Assembly: GCF_964204645.1 (NCBI RefSeq)
Contig: NC_134034.1
Coordinates: forward strand, 6,815,414-6,879,413
Source: Tubulanus polymorphus
Lineage: Eukaryota > Nemertea > Palaeonemertea > Tubulaniformes > Tubulanidae
Reading direction: 5' to 3'
Length of the DNA stretch: 64,000 nt
The translations under genes were made by a program, and so were the position numbers. Below the pieces are notes generated by a model that was given only the letters and a program-made list of their open reading frames with translations, ran no database searches and was not told the origin of the DNA. Positions 36,423-47,487 of this stretch are shown piece after piece. The first letter of the stretch is position 1; each line of letters opens with the position of its first letter.

Positions 36423-39400
36423 TGATTTTGGTTTTGTCACACGTGACAATTCAATATTTTGGTTTATCGCCCGCGACAATTCATTATTTTGGTTTTGTCG
36501 CCCCGACAATCCTTTTTTTGCTTTTGTCGCCCGCGACAATTCATAAGTTTGGTTTTGTCGCCCGCGACAATTCAATATTTTGGTTTTGTCGCCCGCGACA
36601 ATTCAATATTTTGGTTTTATCGCCCGCGACAATTCATTGTTTTGGTTTTATCGCCCGCGACAATTCACCATTTTGGTTTTGTCGCCTGGACAATTCACCA
36701 TTTTGGTTTTGTCGCCCGCGACAATTCATTATTTTGGTTTTGTCGCCCCGACAATTCTTTTTTGGTTTTGTCGCCCGCGACAATTCATTAGTTATGTTTT
36801 GTCATCCGCGACAATTCAATATTTTGGTTTTATCGCCCACGACAATTCATTACTTTGGTTTTATCTCCAGCGACAATTCATTATTGTAGCTTTATATTTT
36901 GTTTTTGTCGCCCGCGACAATTTTTTTGTTTGTATTTTCGCCCGCGACAATTCAATATTTTGGTTTTATCGCCCGCGACAATTCAATATTTTGGTTTTAT
37001 CGCCTGCCATAATTCATTATTTTGGTTTTATCGCCTGCGACAATTCAATATTTTGTTTTAATCGCCCGTCACAATTCATTATTTTGTGGTTTTGTCGCCC
37101 GAGACCATTCATTATTTTGGTTTTATCGCCCGCGACAATTCATTATTTTGGTTTTGTCGCCTGAGACCATTCATTATTTTGGTTTTATCGCCCGAGACAA
37201 TTCAATATTTTGGTTTTATCACCCGCGACGATTCATTACTTTGGTTTTATCTCCAGCGACAATTCATTTTTTTGGTTTTGTCGCCCGTGACAATTCATTA
37301 TTTTGGTTTTGTCGCACGTGACAATTCAATATTTTGTTTTTGTCGCCCGAGACAATTCATTAGTTTGGTTTTATTGCCCGCGACAATTCATTATTTTGGT
37401 TTTGTCGCCCGCGACAATTCTTCTTTTTGGTTTTGTCGCCCACGACAATTCATTAGTTTGGTCTTTTCACCCGCGACAATTCAATATTTTGGTTTTGTCG
37501 CCCGTGAAAATTCAATATTTTGGTTTTATCGCCCACGACAATTCATTACTTTTTATCTCCAGCGACAATTCATTATTTTGGTTTTGTCGCCCGCGACAAT
37601 TCTTCTTTTTTGGTTTTGTCGCCTGCGACAATTCATTATTTTGGTTTTATATTTTGTTTTTGTCGCGCGCAACATTTTTTTTTGGTTTTGTTGCCCGCGA
37701 CAATTCATTATTTTGGTTTTATCGCCCGCGACAATTCAATATTTTGGTTTTATGGCCTGCGATAATTCATTATTTTGGTTTTATCGCCCGCGACAATTCA
37801 TTATTTTGGTTTTATCGCCCGCGACAATTCACCATTTTGGTTTTGTCGCCTGGACAATTCACCATTTTGGTTTTGTCGCCCGCGACAATTCATTATTTTG
37901 GTTTTGTCGCCCCGACAATTCATTAGTTTGGTCTTTTCACCCGCGACAATTCAATATTTTGGTTTTGTCGCCCGTGAAAATTCAATATTTTGGTTTTATC
38001 GCCCACGACAATTCATTACTTTTTATCTCCAGCGACAATTCATTATTTTGGTTTTGTCGCCCGCGACAATTCTTCTTTTTTGGTTTTGTCGCCTGCGACA
38101 ATTCATTATTTTGGTTTTGTCGCCCGCGACAATTCATTATTTTGGTTTTGTCGCCCCGACAATTCTTTTTTGGTTTTGTCGCCCGCGACAATTCATTAGT
38201 TATGTTTTGTCATCCGCGACAATTCAATATTTTGGTTTTATCGCCCACGACAATTCATTACTTTGGTTTTATCTCCAGCGACAATTCATTATTGTAGCTT
38301 TATATTTTGTTTTTGTCGCCCGCGACAATTTTTTTGTTTGTATTTTCGCCCGCGACAATTCAATATTTTGGTTTTATCGCCTGGACAATTCAATATTTTG
38401 GTTTTATCGCCTGCCATAATTCATTATTTTGGTTTTATCGCCTGCGACAATTCAATATTTTGTTTTAATCGCCCGTCACAATTCATTATTTTGTGGTTTT
38501 GTCGCCCGAGACCATTCATTATTTTGGTTTTATCGCCCGCGACAATTCATTATTTTGGTTTTGTCGCCTGAGACCATTCATTATTTTGGTTTTATCGCCC
38601 GAGACAATTCAATATTTTGGTTTTATCACCCGCGACAATTCATTACTTTGGTTTTATCTCCAGCGACAATTCATTTTTTTGGTTTTGTCGCCCGTGACAA
38701 TTCATTATTTTGGTTTTGTCGCACGTGACAATTCAATATTTTGTTTTTGTCGCCCGAGACAATTCATTAGTTTGGTTTTATTGCCCGCGACAATTCATTA
38801 TTTTGGTTTTGTCGCCCGCGACAATTCTTCTTTTTGGTTTTGTCGCCCACGACAATTCATTAGTTTGGTCTTTTCACCCGCGACAATTCAATATTTTGGT
38901 TTTGTCGCCCGTGAAAATTCAATATTTTGGTTTTATCGCCCACGACAATTCATTACTTTTTATCTCCAGCGACAATTCATTATTTTGGTTTTGTCGCCCG
39001 CGACAATTCTTCTTTTTTGGTTTTGTGGCCTGCGACAATTCATTATTTTGGTTTTATATTTTGTTTTTGTCGCGCGCAACATTTTTTTTTGGTTTTGTTG
39101 CCCGCGACAATTCATTATTTTGGTTTTATCGCCCGCGACAATTCAATATTTTGGTTTTATGGCCTGCGATAATTCATTATTTTGGTTTTATCGCCCGCGA
39201 CAATTCATTATTTTGGTTTTGCCGCCTGAGAAAATTCATTATTTTGGTTTTATCGCCCACGACAATTCATTATTTTTGTTTTATCGCCCGCGACAATTCA
39301 TTATTTTGGTTTTGTCGCCCGCGACAATTCACCATTTTGGTTTTGTCGCCCGCGACAATTCATTAGTTATGTTTTGTCATCCGCGACAATTCAATATTTT

Positions 39401-41199
39401 GGTTTTATCGCCCACGACAATTCATTACTTTGGTTTTATCTCCAGCGACAATTCATTATTGTAGCTTTATATTTTGTTTTTGTCGCCCGCGACAATTTTT
39501 TTGTTTGTATTTTCGCCCGCGACAATTCAATATTTTGGTTTTATCGCCTGGACAATTCAATATTTTGGTTTTATCGCCTGCCATAATTCATTATTTTGGT
39601 TTTATCGCCTGCGACAATTCAATATTTTGTTTTAATCGCCCGTCACAATTCATTATTTTGTGGTTTTGTCGCCCGAGACCATTCATTATTTTGGTTTTAT
39701 CGCCCGCGACAATTCATTATTTTGGTTTTGTCGCCTGAGACCATTCATTATTTTGGTTTTATCGCCCGAGACAATTCAATATTTTGGTTTTATCACCCGC
39801 GACAATTCATTACTTTGGTTTTATCTCCAGCGACAATTCATTTTTTTGGTTTTGTCGCCCGTGACAATTCATTATTTTGGTTTTGTCGCACGTGACAATT
39901 CAATATTTTGTTTTTGTCGCCCGAGACAATTCATTAGTTTGGTTTTATTGCCCGCGACAATTCATTATTTTGGTTTTGTCGCCCGCGACAATTCTTCTTT
40001 TTGGTTTTGTCGCCCACGACAATTCATTAGTTTGGTCTTTTCACCCGCGACAATTCAATATTTTGGTTTTGTCGCCCGTGAAAATTCAATATTTTGGTTT
40101 TATCGCCCACGACAATTCATTACTTTTTATCTCCAGCGACAATTCATTATTTTGGTTTTGTCGCCCGCGACAATTCTTCTTTTTTGGTTTTGTGGCCTGC
40201 GACAATTCATTATTTTGGTTTTATATTTTGTTTTTGTCGCGCGCAACATTTTTTTTTGGTTTTGTTGCCCGCGACAATTCATTATTTTGGTTTTATCGCC
40301 CGCGACAATTCAATATTTTGGTTTTATGGCCTGCGATAATTCATTATTTTGGTTTTATCGCCCGCGACAATTCATTATTTTGGTTTTGCCGCCTGAGAAA
40401 ATTCATTATTTTGGTTTTATCGCCCACGACAATTCATTATTTTTGTTTTATCGCCCGCGACAATTCATTATTTTGGTTTTGTCGCCCGCGACAATTCACC
40501 ATTTTGGTTTTGTCGCCCGCGACAATTCATTTTTTTTGATTTTGTCGCCCCGACAATTCTTTTTCTGGTTTTATCACCCGCGACAATTCATTACTTTGGT
40601 TTTATCTCCAGCGACAATTCATTATTTTGGTTTTGTCTCCCGCGACAATTCATTATTTTGGTTTTATATTTTGTTTTTGTCGCCCGCGACAATTCACTAT
40701 TTTGATTTTATATTTTGTTTTTGTCGCCCGCGACAATTCATTATTTTGGTTTTGTCGCACGAGACAATTCATTATTTTGGTTTTATCGCCCGCAACAATT
40801 CATTATTTTGGTTTTATCGCCCTCGACAATTCATTATTTTGGTTTTGTCGCACGAGACAATTCATTATTTTGGTTTTGTCGCACCTGACAATTCAATATT
40901 TTGTTTTTGTCGCCCGAGACAATTTATTATTTCGGTTTTATCGCCCGCGACAATTCAATATTTTTGTTTGATCGCCCGCGACAATTCATAGTTTGGTTTT
41001 ATCGCCCGCGACAATTCATTAGTCTGGTTTTGTCGCCCGCGACAATTCAATATTTTTGTTTTATCGCCCGCGACAATTCATATTTTTATCGCCCCCGACA
41101 ATTCATTAGTTTGGTTTTGTCGCCCGTGACAATTCAATATTTTGGTTTTATCACCCGCGACAATTCATTAGTTTGGTTTTGTCGCCCGCGACAATTCTT
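36423..41199 (+). repeat. 31-mer array 12 (about 154 monomers, the longest)
   Basis: Built from large higher-order copies. Blocks at 37022, 38429 and 39596 repeat at intervals of 1407 and 1167 bp, the difference being a 240-bp indel near 37790-38040. It holds the longest open frame of the window (443 codons, 39660-40991), whose product is only the monomer translated in rotating frames (FWFYRPRQFIILVLSPATIH repeats). I therefore do not annotate it as a gene. Confidence 0.96.
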
Positions 41200-41202
41200 T
41201 TT

Positions 41203-42593
41203 CAGTCCACTTGGGACTTTAGTCCCAGCGGGCTATTGCGTTCACTTTTCGTCCGTCCATCCATCCATAGACGGAATCCAGTTATTTCGGGAAGTTTTGA
41301 AGACGCTTCAAGGTAATGTCTTGATATTTGGTTTATACATGTATCTACCCTAGACACATCGTCAGCCCAAAAACTGGCCCTGTCAGATTCAAGATGGTCG
41401 ACTGGCAACCATTGTTGTTTGCCAAAATCAGCACTTTTTAAACATTTTCGAAGTTTTCGTGGGAAATTTTGAAGACGCTTTGATCAATTACCTTGATCTT
41501 TCGTTTATATTTGAATCTACCAAAGGCCCATCAGCATAAGAAAATTGGGTCGATCTGACTCAAGATGGCCGTCCTATGACCTTTTTAGTGCCCAAAAATG
41601 TCAATTTTGGCCAGAATTCTAGGTCCTGTAGCGTCCTACTGGTTTGCCAATTCTCATTGCAATTGCTGATGGGTATTCTTTAGAGAGGGATGTTTTATAC
41701 CTGGGACAGGTTTTTTGATCAGCCAATTATGACGCAATTGGCGGCCATCTTGGTGTCATCATTACACATTCGTAGGTGGGAAAAAGTTTTTCCACATTAA
41801 ATTGATACCTAAGCATATTGTGTTACTATATTCAATTGGAAAGTTGTAGCCCATAACGTGCTCTATGATTTTGGTGAGTTTCAAGGTCATTGGTTTTTGT
41901 ATGTGGCCATCAGGGGGCGTTGAATAATACAATAACTTAGTATCGCTATATTATATTTGTACCAAGGCATATTTTGTTACCATGATCAATTGCAAAGTTG
42001 TAGTTCATGACATCTTCTATGATTGTGGTGAGTTTTTAAGGACATTAGTTATTCCATATAGATACCAGGGGGCGTTGAATAGTAGAAAAGCTTAGTTTTT
42101 CCTTATTAGATTGGTACCTAGGCATAGTTTGTTACCATTATCCATTGCAAAGTTGTAGTTCATGACATCGTCTATGATTGTGGTGAGCTTTTAAGGACAT
42201 TAGTTATTCCATATAGTCACAAGGGGGGGCTGAATAGTAGAATGGCTTAGTATTTCCTTATTAGATTGGTACCTAGGCATATTTTGTTACTATGATCAAT
42301 TGCAAAGTTGTATTTCATTACATGTACTACGATTGTGGTGAGTTTTAAGGTCATTGGGTTTTGCATATGGTCACCAGGGGGCGTTGAATAGTAGAATAAC
42401 TTAGTATTTCCATATTAAATTGGTAACGAGGCATATTTTGTTATCACAATCAATTACAAAATCAAAGCTGCTCACATGTTCTATGATTGTGGTGGTTTTC
42501 AAGGTCATTGGTTTTTGTATATGGTCACTAGAGGGCGTTATGTATTGAAATCGTTAGATTGTTGGATGGAGCATGGTGTCCCTGGACCCCTAG
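41203..42593 (+). mobile_element. Element E, full-length copy 5
   Basis: Complete from CAGTCCACTTGGGACTTT to CCCTGGACCCCTAG. CTCF-like words are near 41909, 42063, 42372 and 42528; a fifth near 42217 is decayed (CACAAGGGGGGGC). Confidence 0.85.
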
Positions 42594-42862
42594 TTTGGTT
42601 TTGTCGCCCTCGACAATTCATTATTTTGGTTTTGTCGCACGCAACAATTCAATATATTGTTTTTGCCGTCCGCGACAATTCATTACTTTGGTTTTATCGC
42701 CCGCGACAATTCATTATTGTGGTTTTATCTCCCGCGAAAATTCATTATTTTGGTTTTATCGCCCGCGACAATTCATTATTTTTGTTTTGTCGCTCGTGAC
42801 AATTCAATATTTTGGTTTTGTCACCCGCGACAATTCATAATTTTGGTTTTGTCGCCCGTGGT
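42594..42862 (+). repeat. Short 31-mer array 13 (about 9 monomers)
   Basis: The last 31-mers of the block; same set of variants as the other post-E arrays. Confidence 0.94.
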
Positions 42863-43230
42863 TTTGTCGGAACATTAAGTTTTTTGGTCGAACAGTGTGT
42901 TAAGGTCGTTTTGGAAATTTACTCGGTCTGGTATATTTTGGATTACTGTGTATGTCATTTGTCAGGACATTAAACAGAACACGACTTAGGATACTACCTT
43001 GCGTTACTCCACTAGTTAGACCGTCTCATTCCAAGATGAGGCGTTCCGTTGATTTCGGTTACAAGTTTCCGTTCAGAGATAACTGCTGAGCCATTTGGGC
43101 GACCTATCATTGATACTGTTTCCTAATAGCCTGTTTAGAATGGCTGATGTTGAGCCTTATCAAATGCTTTGTTGAAATCCACCGTTGAACAGGATTCTAA
43201 GACTGTGCAGAAAACCCGTTATCGCTGCTT
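42863..43230 (-). pseudogene. Reverse transcriptase fragment R, copy 8
   Basis: Full fragment, motifs A and B present, with small private changes (AACACGACTTAGG, GCGTTACTCC). Confidence 0.78.
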
Positions 43231-43690
43231 TGCAGCTATATTTATTTATTTTTTTTCCCTTTTCCACATAGTTTTTGTTAAAAGTGTAAAGGCTTCCTTA
43301 CCTTACCGCTGTCGCCGATACAATCCGTATGATATCCTTCAGCTCACTTCAATCTCCAGATACTGCATGGGAATTTTGATAAATCCACGTTATTGTAACC
43401 GGGTGAACTTGTAGGGGAAACCGTTCTCCAGAACCCCGAAATCGATCGGTTGCTGTCATTCGATAGAGGAAAAAAGGCCGGTCACATTATAAAGGCACTG
43501 TCGAGCCGTAAACATCGAAAATTTGGCCCCGTTCAATTAGTAGCCATGTTGTGTTTTCTTTCCGAAATTTCTCTCTTCTTTATGAGGAAGAGCTATCGAA
43601 TTATTCCCCTCTCTTCTCCACAATCAATTTCAAAGTCAATTTTATGAATTTATTGCTCAGCGGATCCGAGTCCAAGAGTTTACAAGTCTG
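43231..43690. repeat. Module M, right-edge copy (strongly diverged)
   Basis: Only landmarks remain: a TTCCACATAGTTTTT-like start, CTTACCTTACCGCTGTC, CACTGTCGAGCCGTAAACAT and GAAAATTTGGCCCCGTTCAA. Similarity ends near 43690. Divergence at the outer edge and homogeneity in the middle is the usual pattern for a satellite block. Confidence 0.6.
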
Positions 43691-44094
43691 GCGTTCGCGT
43701 GTCTGACAGGTTTACGGGCATTTGTTGGTTACCACTTTAATATTTTTGATTTCTTGTTATTCCGGTTATTTCATTTAAGTATATTGCTGATCAGTTCATG
43801 TAACCAAAAGCGTCAATAAACAGATTTTGAATTGATCAAGTTTAAATCAAGGTCGTTGAGTCGCGGAGGGCTGCTAGTATTACGTTCGTCTCAGAGAGAA
43901 AACAAACGACAGAAAAGTATCAGGTGATTATCGATAGCCTACTACGGTACACACAGTTGACAAAGTGTTAGGCCTGTGCCGGTTGGTGCTACTGGGAATA
44001 AATATACTGGTTGGTCAGTTGGTTCGGTTGTGAAGTGTGGAAGCTAAGAAAGCCTACCAGTACTGGTATTTATTTGTCTATAGGCCTATTATAT
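43691..44094. other. No gene seen
   Basis: Single-copy sequence to the right of the satellite block. It contains AATAAA near 43816 but no supporting exon. Confidence 0.4.
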
Positions 44095-44580
44095 AGTAGC
44101 CAATACCAGTAAGTACGTAGTTGTTACTCGTACGTGACTGTATGATGATCTCCACAGGTTAACCGTGTATGTGAGTTCCCTACTAACGCCGTACGTGAGT
44201 TCCTAATATTTATTAGTAGCCAATACCATTTTCTAAGTACGAAGTTGTTACCTGTACGTGCCAGTGACTGTACGGTGATATCCACAGGTTAACAGTTCGT
44301 GAGTTCCCTAAAAACGCTGTACGTGAGTTCCTATAATCTGCAAACGCGCATGCGTGAAAGAATTGAGTTTGGGTTAGGTGAGGCTAGGCTATTTGTAAAT
44401 CAAATTTCATCCACCCTGCAGTTACGTTCTGTGGCACAGTGGGTAAATCACTGGACTACAAATTTTTTTTTCGTTTGGTTTCGAATCCCAATATTGCAAG
44501 TCTGAGCGTCAACATACTCACATACGGCTAACCTGTAGAAATCACCGTACAGTCACGTACAGGTAACAACAGCGTTTTAA
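44095..44580. repeat. Tandem duplication plus inverted copy around a tRNA-like core
   Basis: A unit of about 120 bp (TTAGTAGCCAATACCA...ACGTGAGTTCCT) occurs at about 44095-44210 and 44212-44333. A reverse-complement copy of its middle (CTAACCTGTAGAAATCACCG and CAGTCACGTACAGGTAACAA) lies at 44518-44580. The tRNA-like segment sits between the direct and inverted copies, so the whole may be one palindromic element. Confidence 0.65.
44432..44505 (+). other. tRNA-like (SINE head) sequence
   Basis: TGGCACAGTGGGTAAATCAC resembles a pol III A box. GGTTTCGAATCCC about 40 bases later resembles a B box. The segment lacks a proper acceptor stem and has a nine-T run in the anticodon region, so it is a tRNA-derived relic rather than a working tRNA gene. 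Confidence 0.45.
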
Positions 44581-44775
44581 GTACCGGGTATTAAGTGAGT
44601 ACGACAAGCCTACCATGCCTATGTACTACAAACACAACTTTTTCCCTCTCGTCGGCCCTACAGTGATGTTACTATAACTGGTGCAATTATAACGTGGATA
44701 GGATTTGGCCAGGACTAGCCTGAAGTCTAATTCAGTCTATGTACTAATTCACTCGATAGGCCTATTTTTAAAACA

Positions 44776-44938
44776 GGGATCATTCATTTATTATGTACGC
44801 ATAAAATTTGATTATTTCAACCCCCTCTCCCTCTGTACGCAAAATCTGCCATTTTTTCATGTACATTAAGCATTACAGTACGTAATTGCCCTGACCCCTC
44901 CCCCTCCCCTAATGCGTACGTAATAAATGAATGATCCC
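44776..44938. mobile_element. 163-bp MITE
   Basis: The ends GGGATCATTCATTTATTATG and its inverted partner (ending AATAAATGAATGATCCC) pair over 27 bases with one mismatch. ACA may be duplicated on both sides (44773-44775 and 44939-44941). The interior is too short to encode anything. Confidence 0.8.
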
Positions 44939-44941
44939 ACA

Positions 44942-46671
44942 ATACAGTGAAGTATTCACACGCAGAAAGGCTAATTGATTTGAGCCATGTGATTAAATTT
45001 GGCCAGGCCTTCTCTGACCTGCTGACATTAATAGTCAATGTGGTCACGGCTTGTATACCAGAAATCATTGTAGGCCTGTACATTTTGCTGTTCGTAGGTT
45101 TGGTATACCGATTTCTCCATTCTTGACTGATAAGTGTACGGTACAGCTGTACGCATTATACAATTGTTCCAATGGGAATAGGGCCTATTGATTGGGCTTA
45201 TTATTTCCTGCTTTAGAATACTGAAATAAGCCCAACGTTCATTCAAATATCCAACATCGGTGAAAGTTTGATTACTGTATACATGTACTGTAGGTTTTCA
45301 TGTTGTATGAATATTTTGCAGTTCAAATGGGTATGATGCTGATTCCAATGTCGAATGCATGCAGTTAGATGGTTAAGGACAGTCAACACCAAGATATCTC
45401 TCTTCGACCGATGTTGCACCATAGAAGATCTGATTCTTTCAACTCAAGGAAAGTGATTCAACACGATCGACATAACACTGGAATAGGTTTGCAGTAACTA
45501 ACGGTTCATTTCATTTAGTCCTATGTACTTTTTAGCCAATTTGGATTTGATTGTAATTGAAACTCTGGAACGAAAGACGAAAAAACACAAGTTATGCATA
45601 TCTATGGAATCAACGAAATGTAATTAAGAAGAATACTATGTTTAAGATGTCATCAAAGGCATTTGAAAAAAGTTTTCTGATTTCGTCAACTGTGAAACTA
45701 GTGTCAACCAGATGTGTTCCCATTAAACGAACCGACTGCGAGCCGAGTCGATGTGAGATGTGACCTACACTGAAAATCTCAAGCGCTACCACTTGTTTTT
45801 AGGTGCTTCTGAATGTCGGCTGTTAAAAAACTAAACAATTGCCATTTGGAAAGGGCCTAGTTAGAGAAAATGCTAGATGTGTATATTGTGTGATATTTCA
45901 TGTGCGTTTGGAATTTAACCTTGTTTATAACGGAACACACATGTTCTTTTCTATTTTAGAAGAGCGCATGATAGTGCAATAAAGAACTGACAATGAAAAA
46001 GGGGTAACAGGTGACTGATATCACACCGAATTTCAATTCCTATGAACACTTTTCATATAGTGAATTCTGTACAAGAGTTAAAAAAAACTTGAAATATTAA
46101 CGAAACAGTTTTTTGACGGACAAATCGTTACCATCGAATTTTCAAAACTTTTTTAATGCCTTGGTGACCACTGGTCTAGTACGCGGTTTTCTGAAACAAA
46201 AGTGGCCAAGTTTAAAGAACGACAAATGATTACAAATATTAGGAGCCTAATGCGTTTAATGATTTAATTAATTGGCATCGCGCTGATTGGTTGAAAGACG
46301 GTTGTTAGTCATCTTGCCTGTGATTTAATTGTTTTTTTAAGCATCGATTAACCATAGATTTAATCTTATCATAACTTATTTGCAGGTGCTTCTCGCAAAC
46401 ATTTTCTATTCGTTTTCAAACGCAGTACTGTTCAGATGATTCGCGTCAAGCTTTGAGTCAAGTAGTAAAAAAGTTTATGTATTAGCATTACTATGCAGTC
46501 AAAATTACGCGCTGCGGCAAGTGAGGTGCTGTGATCCAGATGTGTAACCTATTTAGCGGTAATATATTTCCATCATGTCAACGCCATTCAGAAACAGTAG
46601 CAAAACATACTGCTGGTCTCTAGAAATAACAATACGACGACAACCACTTTCGAATTCGACGATATTCGAGA
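44942..46671. other. No gene seen
   Basis: AT-rich single-copy sequence with only short frames on either strand and no recognised domain, RNA or repeat. Confidence 0.4.
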
Positions 46672-47060
46672 AGTTTCACTTGGGCAGTGGTGGTCAGTGA
46701 TGGTCAATTTATGAATTCTAATGGGGAATGCTTTCTAGTTTCACACCAAATGCGGTACCGGTATATCTTTCTTACATTCGAGAAGTTTCAATTGGTCAGT
46801 GGTGGTCAGTGATGGTCAATACATGAATTTTCAATGGCGAATACTTTCTAGTTTGACACCATAACGCGGTATATCGTTCTCATATTCGAGAAGTTTGAAT
46901 TGGTCAGTGGTGGTCTGTGATGGTCAATTTATGAATTTGCAATGATGATACCTCGGTAGTTTGAAAACAAACATGACTTGATAAATTTCCGAAATTCGCA
47001 GTCAGGTGTTCAGATTTGGGAATATCTCAATTGGTCAGTTTCTGACCATCATTGTGTCAC
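46672..47060. repeat. Degenerate tandem repeat, about 118-bp period
   Basis: Three good units and a fourth decayed one share CGAGAAGTTTCAATTGGTCA, GTGGTCAGTGATGGTCAAT and a CTTTCTAGTTTGACACCA phrase. The reverse complement resembles the repeat at 1500-2080, so the two lie in opposite orientation. Confidence 0.75.
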
Positions 47061-47395
47061 CATGTGGTCTATAGCTCAAATGAAACACGTGGGACCGACG
47101 AAAGGGCCCAAAAGCGTAAGTCATTTCCTGAGTGATGTGATCCAAAAATGCCCTAACTGGAAAAGGCAGTCTTTCAATTGGACGAAACCAAATCGGACAG
47201 AACAATTAAAATTTGGGAAGGCCACAGGCAGTGGTCTTTCTACGAAGCCCACGCGGTAGGCCTATACTTTGAGCGTATTATTATGAAATCTTTTTTTAAA
47301 CCACTATGTACCACATTAAGTAATAAGCATCGTTGTAAGCACTTGAAACACCCATTAACCACTTGAAACTGTCAGATCAAACATCATACCGCATC

Positions 47396-47487
47396 CCCGC
47401 AAAGAGGGGTAGTTCAGCAAACCGGGGCTTTCATTTGCTTATCTAGACTACCCCGCAAGTACGGGTAGCCGAGCAAACCGGAAAACT
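47396..47487. repeat. Short direct duplication
   Basis: CCCCGCAAAGAGGGGTAGTT followed by CAGCAAACCGG is repeated about 56 bp later as CCCCGCAAGTACGGGTAGCC with GAGCAAACCGG. Confidence 0.6.

Noticed and set aside
39660-40991. 443-codon open frame
   Set aside because: It lies wholly in the 31-mer array; the other two forward frames are equally open and give the same rotated peptide. This follows from monomer length and absence of stops, not from coding selection.
44432-44505. Functional tRNA gene
   Set aside because: Box-like words are present but there is no acceptor stem, and the anticodon region is a nine-T run.
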